Position numbers and translations under genes: made by a program
Shown: piece after piece, positions 1 to 6,153 of the stretch
How the letters are laid out: each line of letters begins with the position of its first letter
Numbering within the stretch: position 1 is the stretch's first letter
Notes under the pieces: model-generated
What the model saw: only the letters and a program-made list of their open reading frames with translations
Told to the model about the DNA's origin: nothing
The model's database searches: none
DNA from: GBS-DC sp964451985
GTDB lineage: Bacteria; Armatimonadota; Fimbriimonadia; Fimbriimonadales; GBS-DC
NCBI GenBank assembly: GCA_964451985.1
Contig: CAYVKB010000082.1
Location: 1-8,954, forward strand
Reading direction: 5' to 3'
DNA: 8,954 nucleotides

Positions 1-56
1 GTAGCGTCGGCGTCCTCGCCCACGAACACATCCGTAGCGTCGGCGTCCCGCCGACG
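1..56. repeat. Two-copy GC-rich repeat with hairpin, downstream of topA
   Basis: The 15-base unit GTAGCGTCGGCGTCC occurs at 1-15 and again at 34-48, a period of 33 bases. The second copy runs into a perfect stem-loop: CGTCGGCG (38-45), loop TCC, CGCCGACG (49-56). The first copy lacks the matching right arm, so it looks like a decayed or truncated version. The element lies just beyond the 3' end of topA, so its hairpin could act in topA transcript ending, but no T-run follows it on either strand. It is more likely a dispersed palindromic repeat that extends beyond the window edge. Confidence 0.6.
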
Positions 57-87
57 ATTCACAACACTGCTTCGCTTGAGGGGCTTG

Positions 88-2313
88 TTACACCACCACT
101 TCTTCTGGCATATCGGCGGTCTCCGCCTCCAGCGGCTCTTCGCGTTTATACTTGCACTCAGCGTTGCTGCAGACTATCTGCCGCGCAGCAGCACGCTTGC
201 TGGTCTTTTCTACCAGCGGCGCGCCGCAGTCGGGACATAGCTCGCCCGTCGGCTTATCCCAGGTGAGCAGTTTGCACTCGCGGTTGGAGCAAGCGTAGAA
301 CACGCGCCCTTTTTTGGACTTGCGCTGCACCACCTCGCCTGCCTGACACAGCGGACACGGGATACCTGTCGCGCCTGCAGGCAGCGTAGTTTTGCAATCG
401 GGATAGCGCGAGCAGGCTAAAAACTCGCCGTAGCGTCCATTGCGCAGCACCATCGACGCACCGCAAGTGGGGCACAACCGTTCGGTCTCCACAACAGGAA
501 TCTGCACGCGGTCGTCGCTCTGCATCGCCACGCTCATCTTCTGCTGGAACGGCTGGTAGAACTCGCGCACCACCTGCACCCAGTCGGCTTTGCCCTCTTC
601 TACCTCATCCAGCTCCTCTTCCATGCGCGCGGTGAAGGGCACATCGAACAGGTCGGGGAAATATTTCACGAGGTAGTCGTTCACCGCCTCGCCGAGCGGC
701 GTGGGCTTGAACGCGCGGTTCTCCAGCGTCACATAGCCACGCTCCTGAATAGTGGACAGAATCGCCGCGTAGGTGCTGGGACGTCCGATACCGTTCTGCT
801 CTAAGGTCTTGACCAGTGTGGCTTCGGTGTAGCGTGGGGGCGGCTGCGTGAAGTGTTGCGACGGGGTGAGCTTGAGCAAGTCGAGTAGCTCGCCCTGCTG
901 CAGAGTGGGCAGGGGCGGCAGTTCGTCCTCGTCGCGCTCCTGCGTGTCCTTACCCTCTTTGTAAAGGCTGAGAAAGCCGTCGAACAGCACCACCGTGCCC
1001 GATGCGCGGAACAGATACTCTTTGGCACGGATGTTGACGCTGGTGACCTCCATCTGCGCCTCCGCCATCTGGCTCGCCACAAACCGCTTCCAGATGAGTT
1101 CGTATAGGCGGTACTGTTCAGGCGTGAGATAGGGGCGCACCGATTCGGGCGTGCGGTTCACATCGGTCGGGCGGATGGCTTCGTGGGCGTCCTGTGCGCC
1201 CCCGCGCGTTTTATACTGGCGCGGCTTGTTGGGCAAGTAGTCGGGCGCATAGTTTTGCCGAATAAACTCCCGCGCCATTTGCAGGGCTTCGTTGGACAGG
1301 CGCACAGAGTCGGTGCGCATATAAGTAATCAAGCCGACGGAGCCTTCGCTGCCCAAATCCACCCCCTCATACAGTTGCTGTGCGATTTGCATCGTGCGCT
1401 TAGCAGAGTAGCCGAGCTTGCGCGACGCCTCCTGCTGCAGCGTGCTGGTGATAAACGGTGGGGGCGGCGTGCGCTTGCGCTGACGCTTTTCTATCGATTC
1501 CACGATATAGCTTGCACCCTGCAGGTCTTTCAGCACGGTGTTCGCATCGGCTTCGGTCTTGAGTTCGATTTTCGCGTCGCCTTTTGCCCGCAGCTCGGCT
1601 TCGAACGGAAAGTGCTCTTTTTTAGGCGTGAGCGTGGCGGTGATTTTCCAATACTCTTCGGGCACGAAGGCGCGAATTTCGCGTTCGCGCTCCACGACTA
1701 GGCGCACGGCGACAGTTTGCACACGCCCCGCGCTGAGTGGTTTGCGCCCGCCGCGCGTTTTGCGCCACAGCAAGGGGCTGACCTCATAGCCCACCAGCCT
1801 GTCCAGCACGCGCCGCGCCTGCTGCGCGTTCACGCGGTGCATGTCAATGAGGCGCGGGTTCTGCAAGGCGCGCTGCACGGCGTTCGCTGTGATTTCGTTG
1901 AACTCGATGCGCTGCGCGTTTTGTAGGTTCAGGGCTTGCTGAATATGCCATGCAATCGCTTCACCTTCGCGGTCAGGGTCGGTCGCGAGGTACACCATCG
2001 GCGCGCCCTGCGTCACGGCTTGCAGGCGCCTCAGTGTGTCGCGGCGGTCGGGCAGCGGCGTGTAGGTCGGCTCGAAACCGTTGTTCACATCCACGCCGAG
2101 TTTGGACTTAGGCAAATCGCGCACGTGCCCCATCGACGCCTCGATCGTGTAGGCATTACCCAGAATCTTTGCCAGCGTGCGCGTCTTGGCGGGCGATTCG
2201 ACGATAATCACGGGCTTGTCTGAGGCGGTAGGCACAGCTTTTGTTTTCGCCCGCGTGGACGCACCCGACTTGCGCGTGGTGGTCTTAGTGGAACGAGTTG
2301 TCTTCTTTGCCAT
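88..2313 (-). CDS. topA: DNA topoisomerase I (type IA), 741 aa
   Basis: This enzyme relaxes negatively supercoiled DNA by cutting one strand through a 5'-phosphotyrosine link, with Mg2+. The Toprim domain starts near residue 32, with the catalytic Glu39 in IIVESPAKT and the acidic triad D112/D114/E116 in DPDREGE. The active-site tyrosine is Tyr331 in GLITYMRTDS. The C-terminus has three four-cysteine zinc fingers: C614/C617/C634/C640, C653/C656/C675/C680 and C693/C696/C715/C720. The first 30 residues are a Lys/Thr/Arg-rich tail and the last 16 are acidic. A TTG at 2334 extends the frame by seven codons, but the ATG at 2313 is preferred: AGGGA lies 6 bases upstream and the predicted promoter would start the transcript downstream of the TTG. 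It is divergent from recA. Length and domain order are normal for bacterial TopA, and identity is secure. Confidence 0.97.
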   Translation of the reverse strand: MAKKTTRSTKTTTRKSGASTRAKTKAVPTASDKPVIIVESPAKTRTLAKILGNAYTIEASMGHVRDLPKSKLGVDVNNGFEPTYTPLPDRRDTLRRLQAVTQGAPMVYLATDPDREGEAIAWHIQQALNLQNAQRIEFNEITANAVQRALQNPRLIDMHRVNAQQARRVLDRLVGYEVSPLLWRKTRGGRKPLSAGRVQTVAVRLVVEREREIRAFVPEEYWKITATLTPKKEHFPFEAELRAKGDAKIELKTEADANTVLKDLQGASYIVESIEKRQRKRTPPPPFITSTLQQEASRKLGYSAKRTMQIAQQLYEGVDLGSEGSVGLITYMRTDSVRLSNEALQMAREFIRQNYAPDYLPNKPRQYKTRGGAQDAHEAIRPTDVNRTPESVRPYLTPEQYRLYELIWKRFVASQMAEAQMEVTSVNIRAKEYLFRASGTVVLFDGFLSLYKEGKDTQERDEDELPPLPTLQQGELLDLLKLTPSQHFTQPPPRYTEATLVKTLEQNGIGRPSTYAAILSTIQERGYVTLENRAFKPTPLGEAVNDYLVKYFPDLFDVPFTARMEEELDEVEEGKADWVQVVREFYQPFQQKMSVAMQSDDRVQIPVVETERLCPTCGASMVLRNGRYGEFLACSRYPDCKTTLPAGATGIPCPLCQAGEVVQRKSKKGRVFYACSNRECKLLTWDKPTGELCPDCGAPLVEKTSKRAAARQIVCSNAECKYKREEPLEAETADMPEEVVV

Positions 2314-2336
2314 AGCGGTTCCCTGTACGGGCAAGC

Positions 2337-2366
2337 AATTTACCTGATGCGAGGCAAGGATGTCAA
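2337..2366 (-). promoter_or_regulatory. Predicted topA promoter
   Basis: On the minus strand TTGACA (2366-2361) is a perfect -35 box. After 18 bases comes TAAATT (2342-2337), a 4/6 match to the -10 box, in the context ATCAGGTAAATT. That resembles the recA promoter ATCAGGTATAAT on the other strand. A start about 7 bases downstream would give a leader of roughly 16 bases that contains the AGGGA ribosome-binding site. Confidence 0.6.
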
Positions 2367-2370
2367 GGCG

Positions 2371-2452
2371 TGTAGGACAGCGGTAGTCTCTACTCGCACC
2401 TATAGCTGAGCAAGCTCAGTATCTAAGTGAGTCTTCCTACAGTGGGTACTGA
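2371..2452. other. Nested inverted repeats between topA and recA promoters
   Basis: Several complementary arms are packed between the two -35 boxes. TGTAGGA (2371-2377) pairs with TCCTACA (2435-2441). Inside these lie GTAG-TCT-CTAC (2383-2393) and CTGAGC-AA-GCTCAG (2406-2419). TCAGTA (2416-2421) is also complementary to TACTGA (2447-2452), so alternative pairings exist. The region has no convincing ORF. It may be protein-binding sites for a regulator of topA or recA, or a small structured RNA; the sequence alone does not decide. Confidence 0.4.
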
Positions 2453-2464
2453 ATAGCCGCGCCC

Positions 2465-2492
2465 TTGACATCGCCCGCGAATCAGGTATAAT
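2465..2492 (+). promoter_or_regulatory. Consensus sigma70-type recA promoter
   Basis: TTGACA (2465-2470) and TATAAT (2487-2492) both match the consensus perfectly, with a 16-base spacer. Transcription should start near 2499, giving a leader of about 28 bases before the recA ATG at 2528. A full-consensus core promoter would be very strong unless repressed, which fits the palindrome that overlaps the predicted start site. Confidence 0.85.
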
Positions 2493-2495
2493 CGT

Positions 2496-2511
2496 GTAGA
2501 CAATTATCTAC
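2496..2511 (+). promoter_or_regulatory. Palindromic operator candidate at recA start site
   Basis: GTAGACAATTATCTAC is an inverted repeat with 7 of 8 base pairs matched (GTAGA, six bases, TCTAC). It begins 3 bases after the -10 box and covers the predicted start site, the classic place for a repressor such as LexA. It does not fit the Escherichia type (CTGT-N8-ACAG) or the Bacillus type (GAAC-N4-GTTC), and neither of those is present in the topA-recA gap. LexA boxes differ between phyla, so a lineage-specific LexA site is plausible but unproven. Confidence 0.5.
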
Positions 2512-2527
2512 TACTCAGGAGATGACG

Positions 2528-3595
2528 ATGGCGACGACGAGCAACTCTGCAACCGATAAACAGAAGGCGTTGGAGGCGGCGATTGCGCAAGCCGAGCGGC
2601 AGTTTGGCAAGGGTAGCGTGATGCGACTGGGCGAAGCGACGCGCCTGCAAGTGGCGGCAATCCCTACAGGTAGTACGGCGCTGGATATCGCGTTAGGTGT
2701 GGGCGGCATCCCGCGCGGGCGCATTATTGAAGTGTACGGCACGGAGTCTTCAGGCAAGACCACGCTCGCGCTGCATATGATTGCCGAAGCGCAGAAACTG
2801 GGTGGCAACGCGCTGTTTGTGGACGCCGAGCACGCCTTAGATCCTGAATACGCCCGCGCAATCGGCGTGGATGTGGACAGGCTATTCATCTCGCAGCCCT
2901 CCACAGGCGACGAGGCGTTGGAGATTATGGACACGCTGATACGCAGTGGCGCGTTCGATATCGCCGTGCTGGACTCGGTGGCAGCGCTGATGCCCCGTCA
3001 GGAGGTGGAGGGCGATATTGGCGATGTGACCGTCGGGGCGCAGGCACGGCTGATGTCGCAAGCGCTGCGCAAACTGGGCGCGTCGGCGGCGAAAAGCAAC
3101 ACGGCGGTCGTATTCATCAACCAGATACGCGAAAAGGTCGGCGTAATGTACGGCAACCCCGAAACGACCCCCGGTGGACGCGCCCTCAAGTTCTGGGCGT
3201 CTGTGCGCCTGGAAGTGCGCCGCGTGGACAACATCAAGCAAGGCAACGAGATTATTGGCGTGCGCACGCGCGTCAAGGTCGTCAAAAACAAAGTCGCGCC
3301 GCCGTTCCGTCAAGCCGAGTTCGATGTGATTTTTGGGCAAGGGATTTCGCGCTTAGGCGACCTGATTGACCAGGCGCTGGCGATGGGCGTGATCCAGAAA
3401 TCGGGCACGTGGTTCAGCTTCGGCGACACGCGCCTCGGGCAAGGACGCGAGAACGCCCGCGCGTATCTGGAGCAGAACCCCGACCTCGTGGCACAAATCG
3501 AACAACAAGTGCGCGCGCAAATGTCGCCCTCTGCAGTGGTTGCCGCCGCATCCGTGAGCGACGCGGAAGAGGTAGGTGTGGAATCGCTGGATTAA
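2528..3595 (+). CDS. recA: RecA recombinase, 355 aa
   Basis: RecA polymerises on single-stranded DNA, carries out ATP-dependent strand exchange in homologous recombination, and triggers LexA self-cleavage in the SOS response. The Walker A motif is GTESSGKTT (71-79); E. coli RecA has Pro where Thr72 is here. The catalytic Glu101 lies in DAEHALD, Walker B is IAVLDS with Asp149, and loop L2 covers about 196-220 (FINQIREKVGVMYGNPETT). Length is typical. Two ATGs are possible, at 2522 and 2528. AGGAG at 2517-2521 touches the first but sits 6 bases before the second, so 2528 is chosen. The gene has its own consensus promoter with a candidate operator and is followed on the same strand, 56 bases on, by a lipoprotein gene. 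Identity is certain. Confidence 0.98.
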   Translation: MATTSNSATDKQKALEAAIAQAERQFGKGSVMRLGEATRLQVAAIPTGSTALDIALGVGGIPRGRIIEVYGTESSGKTTLALHMIAEAQKLGGNALFVDAEHALDPEYARAIGVDVDRLFISQPSTGDEALEIMDTLIRSGAFDIAVLDSVAALMPRQEVEGDIGDVTVGAQARLMSQALRKLGASAAKSNTAVVFINQIREKVGVMYGNPETTPGGRALKFWASVRLEVRRVDNIKQGNEIIGVRTRVKVVKNKVAPPFRQAEFDVIFGQGISRLGDLIDQALAMGVIQKSGTWFSFGDTRLGQGRENARAYLEQNPDLVAQIEQQVRAQMSPSAVVAAASVSDAEEVGVESLD

Positions 3596-3613
3596 AGCCG
3601 ATAATTCACATCG

Positions 3614-3627
3614 GGGGCGATAGCCCC
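3614..3627 (+). terminator. Short hairpin after recA, weak terminator or attenuator
   Basis: GGGGC (3614-3618), loop GATA, GCCCC (3623-3627) forms a 5-bp GC stem 18 bases after the recA stop, followed only by TTATG. Without a T-run and with so short a stem, full termination is doubtful. It may lower read-through from recA into the lipoprotein gene or protect the recA mRNA end. Confidence 0.3.
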
Positions 3628-3651
3628 TTATGCGAGTGAAGGAGCAGAACC

Positions 3652-4764
3652 ATGCGGAACCGAAGATATAGGCTGCTTGCGATAAGCAGCGTGGCGGTGT
3701 TTGCGTTAGCGTGGCTGTTGAGCGCATGCGGCGGAGGTAGCGTACCCCTCATCGGCGCAATTCTGACGGGCAATTCTGGCATCACCAGTTCGGCGACCTC
3801 GCGCGTCGCCCGCGAAGCGATTGCCCAGCTGCAAAGCGTCACCACTATCCTGCAACAGGCGAACCCTGTGAACCTCCAGAACGCCTCGCGTGGGCGCAAC
3901 GCGCTCGAATTTGACGAAGAATCGGGACTGTACTACACGGTGGACTGGAGCGACGATGGCGCGCGTATCCGTTATTTCCAGGACTCAGGCGGTCAGCAGG
4001 AAGCGGGCGAATGCCTCTACCGCGCCACGAGCAACTCCTACGAGCTGATGTTTGATATCGTTAGCGGCAACCAACCGATGCGCGCGTATGTCAAACTGGC
4101 AGAGACCAGCAACCCCGACCGTGTGCGCCTACGCGCCCGTTATGAGGACGCCCGCACGGGTGAGAAAATCAGTATCGACGGCGAGTTGATTGCTGAGCCC
4201 TCTGCACAGAGCGGACAAGTGCGCCCGCTCAACGAAGAGGACGACGATGCGCCGGAATGGATCGACGAGTACGATTGGTGGACGAACGAGGACGACGTCT
4301 TCTTTGGCGACGACTACTTTGGCGAGAACCCGTTCTGCGGCGACGAAGAGTACTTTACCTGGCAAGATGACTCCGAATTCGACTACGGTGAGGAAGAGTG
4401 CCCTACCTATGAGGAAGTCACGGACATTGAGTTCGTGCGCTTTGAAGGCTCGATGACCTACGAAGGCTGCGGCAAGACCCTGCAGATTACGAACGCGCGG
4501 GTGGACTTCGAGACAGGAGAGATGATGGGCGATTGCGCGATCGACGGCGACACGGGCACCATTGACTACAACAAAGACACAGGTCAAGGTCAAATCGTGC
4601 TGAACACGGCGCAGGGGCAAGTCACGATTCAGTTCCGCGGCGACGAGATTGAGGCAATCTATCCCGACGGCCGGCGCGAGCGCGTGCGGTTGAGCCAGTG
4701 GCAAGATCCGTGCGCGGGTGTGCCTCAAGCCACGAGGGTCGCCCGCACCAGCAGCGTGCGCTGA
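3652..4764 (+). CDS. Predicted lipoprotein with acidic-aromatic region, 370 aa
   Basis: I do not recognise this family. The N-terminus is a lipoprotein signal: basic MRNRRYR, a hydrophobic stretch (8-23) and a lipobox LSAC ending at Cys26, followed by GGGS. The product should therefore be lipid-anchored outside the inner membrane. Residues 80-180 look like beta-strand-rich globular sequence. Residues 192-262 contain no Lys, Arg or His; about 29 of residues 191-260 are Asp or Glu and about 15 are Trp, Tyr or Phe, with loosely repeated F-x-G-(D/E) units. The C-terminal third again looks like beta strands with turns (TGTIDYNKDTGQGQI). The mature protein has six further cysteines (121, 229, 250, 273, 295, 354). 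The start has GAAGGAG 7 bases upstream. No own promoter is evident, so it may be read from recA. Function is unknown; cation binding or a surface role is only a guess. Confidence 0.85.
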   Translation: MRNRRYRLLAISSVAVFALAWLLSACGGGSVPLIGAILTGNSGITSSATSRVAREAIAQLQSVTTILQQANPVNLQNASRGRNALEFDEESGLYYTVDWSDDGARIRYFQDSGGQQEAGECLYRATSNSYELMFDIVSGNQPMRAYVKLAETSNPDRVRLRARYEDARTGEKISIDGELIAEPSAQSGQVRPLNEEDDDAPEWIDEYDWWTNEDDVFFGDDYFGENPFCGDEEYFTWQDDSEFDYGEEECPTYEEVTDIEFVRFEGSMTYEGCGKTLQITNARVDFETGEMMGDCAIDGDTGTIDYNKDTGQGQIVLNTAQGQVTIQFRGDEIEAIYPDGRRERVRLSQWQDPCAGVPQATRVARTSSVR

Positions 4765-4765
4765 G

Positions 4766-4840
4766 CGAAGCGGCTTCGGTCGAGCTATCAACTTGCGCAC
4801 AATCTCTAACTTGTCCAACAGGCGCAGTGTACTTAGTACA
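4766..4840 (+). other. Small hairpins after the lipoprotein gene
   Basis: CGAAG-CGG-CTTCG (4766-4778) starts one base after the stop codon. TGTAC-TTA-GTACA (4828-4840) is a second perfect 5-bp stem with a 3-base loop. Neither is followed by a T-run. They may stabilise the mRNA 3' end or be remnants of palindromic repeats. Confidence 0.25.
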
Positions 4841-4849
4841 GCACGGTGC

Positions 4850-4887
4850 AATAGCCCCGCCTCTCAGGCAATTTCGGCGGGGCTATT
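4850..4887 (+). terminator. Strong 12-bp stem-loop, likely terminator
   Basis: AATAGCCCCGCC (4850-4861) pairs perfectly with GGCGGGGCTATT (4876-4887) around a 14-base loop. It lies 85 bases after the lipoprotein stop and is the strongest hairpin in the gap. The A/T-rich base of the stem gives a short T-containing end (TATT) but no long T-run, so it is an imperfect intrinsic terminator. It is the best candidate for ending the recA-lipoprotein transcript. Confidence 0.5.
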
Positions 4888-4940
4888 CACTGGCTCTAAC
4901 GAAAACATTCCAGTGCTACCCGCCCCCAACGCACCCATCC

Positions 4941-5115
4941 TGGAGGGCGAGGCGCCCGCCGAACCGTCCATCCTTTTCGGGGAGGGGAGGCGCCCGCCGA
5001 ACCGTCCGCCTATAAACATTCACAACGCGCCAAATATGAACGCTAAACGGCTCGGCAGGAGCCTCGCCCTCCAGTGTTGGTATGGTTGACGGTTCGGCAG
5101 GAGCCTCGCTCTCCA
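4941..5115. repeat. Four-copy nested inverted repeat cluster
   Basis: A unit of about 27 bases with core CGAGGCKCCYGCCGARCCGT appears four times. Copies A (4941-4967) and B (4981-5005, one base shorter) are on the plus strand. Copies C (5047-5073) and D (5089-5115) are on the minus strand. A can pair with D and B with C, giving a cruciform or long hairpin with a central loop of about 40 bases. A and C-reversed, and A and D-reversed, each match at 24 of 27 positions. A and B share GCGCCCGCC, while C and D share the GCTCCTGCC form, so the pairs seem to have arisen separately. Translated, each unit reads EGEAPAEP or SEAPAEP in one frame, which creates spurious ORFs. No transposase is nearby. Confidence 0.8.
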
Positions 5116-5198
5116 AGGGAGTGCTTCACACGCGGATGCTCATCAGCGATGCCCACACTCAACTCTCAAGCAGTCTCTCATAGCGTCGGTTGGCTTAA

Positions 5199-5207
5199 TG
5201 GTATATT
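5199..5207 (+). promoter_or_regulatory. Extended -10 promoter candidate for CDF gene
   Basis: TGGTATATT is an extended -10 (TGn) followed by TATATT (5/6 match to TATAAT). No good -35 box is seen 16-18 bases upstream, which extended -10 promoters can tolerate. Initiation near 5214 would leave only about 4 bases before the ATG at 5218, so the message would be nearly leaderless. Confidence 0.4.
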
Positions 5208-5217
5208 TAGGACATCC

Positions 5218-6153
5218 ATGCACCCGCTCGAGTTTGCTGAAGGATGCGCCAAGCGCCGCGCGGCGGTACTGTCGCTGGGTTACAATCTCACGGCGGCGGG
5301 CGTGAAGCTCGCCGCAGCACTCATCACAGGCTCCGTAAGTTTGCTCTCGGAGGCGTTGCATTCCGCCACCGATGTAGTTGCCTCGTTTTTCGCATATCTG
5401 GGCGTGCGTATCGGCGCAACCCCGCCCGACGAGCAGCACCCCTACGGACACGGCAAGGTGGAGACTCTCGCGGGCTTCGGCGAGTCGATTCTGCTGATGT
5501 TGATTGTGTGTTATCTATTGTTTGAGGGCGTGCGTCGCTTAATTGTGGGCAGCGACCTGGACAATCTGGAGTGGGGGGTGGGTGTGATGGCGCTCTCCAC
5601 GCTAAGCAGCGTCGCCGTTGGGCAGTATGTATGGCGCACGGGCAAGCGCACTCACTCGCTCGCGCTGATGTCTAACGGACAGCACCTGATGATCGACTTC
5701 TGGACGAGCTTAGGGTTGCTGATTGCGCTGGGCGTAATCTACTTCACGGGCTGGGCATTCATTGATGCCCTACTGGCGATAGCGATTGCGCTGTGGCTGC
5801 TTCGCGGTGCTTGGCAACTCTCGCATCGTGCGTTCCACGAGTTGATTGACCACTGCCTGCCTCAAGAGGAGCTGGGACGAATCCACCAGATTCTGCGCTC
5901 CGAGCCGAACCTGCTGAACTATCACAACCTGCGCACGCGCCGTTCGGGAGCGATGCGCTATGTGGATGTGCATATCGTGCTGCCGAATGACTGGAGCCTG
6001 CAGCAGGCGCACGCTGTCGCCGACGCCTTAGAACAGCGAATCGAGCGGGAACTACGCCCTGCGGAAGTCACTATCCATGTAGACCCCTACGACCCCGAAC
6101 TCGCTGCCCTGCGCGAACGGCAAAACCTTTACCGTGAGGTCTTGCGCGACTGA
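5218..6153 (+). CDS. Cation diffusion facilitator, FieF/YiiP-like, 311 aa
   Basis: This inner-membrane antiporter exports divalent metal (probably Zn2+) in exchange for protons and works as a dimer. Six hydrophobic segments lie between about 15 and 200, followed by a cytoplasmic domain (about 205-290). The metal ligands line up with E. coli YiiP: site A H48/D52 (TM2) and H156/D160 (TM5); site B D71, H74 and H78 in DEQHPYGHGK; C-terminal H236, H252, H265, H287 and D289. The dimer salt-bridge pair K80/D211 is also kept. YiiP has Asp where His48 is here; an HD-HD site is typical of zinc-selective transporters. The frame stays open upstream to 5074, but that part runs through repeat DNA and lacks membrane-protein character. 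ATG 5218 matches the YiiP N-terminus, with only a weak AGGA 5 bases upstream. Its end overlaps the convergent RNase HI gene. Confidence 0.93.
   Translation: MHPLEFAEGCAKRRAAVLSLGYNLTAAGVKLAAALITGSVSLLSEALHSATDVVASFFAYLGVRIGATPPDEQHPYGHGKVETLAGFGESILLMLIVCYLLFEGVRRLIVGSDLDNLEWGVGVMALSTLSSVAVGQYVWRTGKRTHSLALMSNGQHLMIDFWTSLGLLIALGVIYFTGWAFIDALLAIAIALWLLRGAWQLSHRAFHELIDHCLPQEELGRIHQILRSEPNLLNYHNLRTRRSGAMRYVDVHIVLPNDWSLQQAHAVADALEQRIERELRPAEVTIHVDPYDPELAALRERQNLYREVLRD

Noticed and set aside
1183..1701. Plus-strand open frame (172 aa) opposite topA
   Set aside because: Antisense shadow of a gene with intact active-site motifs.
2314..2334. TTG start for topA seven codons upstream
   Set aside because: It would lie upstream of the predicted transcript start, and the ATG at 2313 has its own AGGGA site.
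2371..2441. tRNA-like 71-base span with a 7-bp closing stem
   Set aside because: There is no T-arm GGTTCRA, no plausible anticodon arm and no CCA-like end, so only the closing stem length resembles a tRNA.
2522..2527. Upstream recA start (ATG 2522)
   Set aside because: The AGGAG ribosome site directly abuts this ATG, which is too close; ATG 2528 has the right 6-base spacing.
2882..3340. Minus-strand open frame (152 aa) opposite recA
   Set aside because: Antisense shadow of recA; no start signal and no motif.
4129..4851. Long minus-strand open frame (240 aa) under the lipoprotein gene
   Set aside because: It is a mirror of the GC-rich codon pattern of the lipoprotein gene, begins past the real stop, has no ribosome site and shows no recognisable motif.
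1..5115. CRISPR array from the regularly spaced repeats at 1-56 or 4941-5115
   Set aside because: There are only two or four units, with inverted orientation or irregular spacing, and no cas genes; they are palindromic dispersed repeats.
5074..5217. N-terminal extension of the CDF gene to 5074
   Set aside because: Most of it runs through repeat copy D and its surroundings, and it has no counterpart in YiiP-type proteins.
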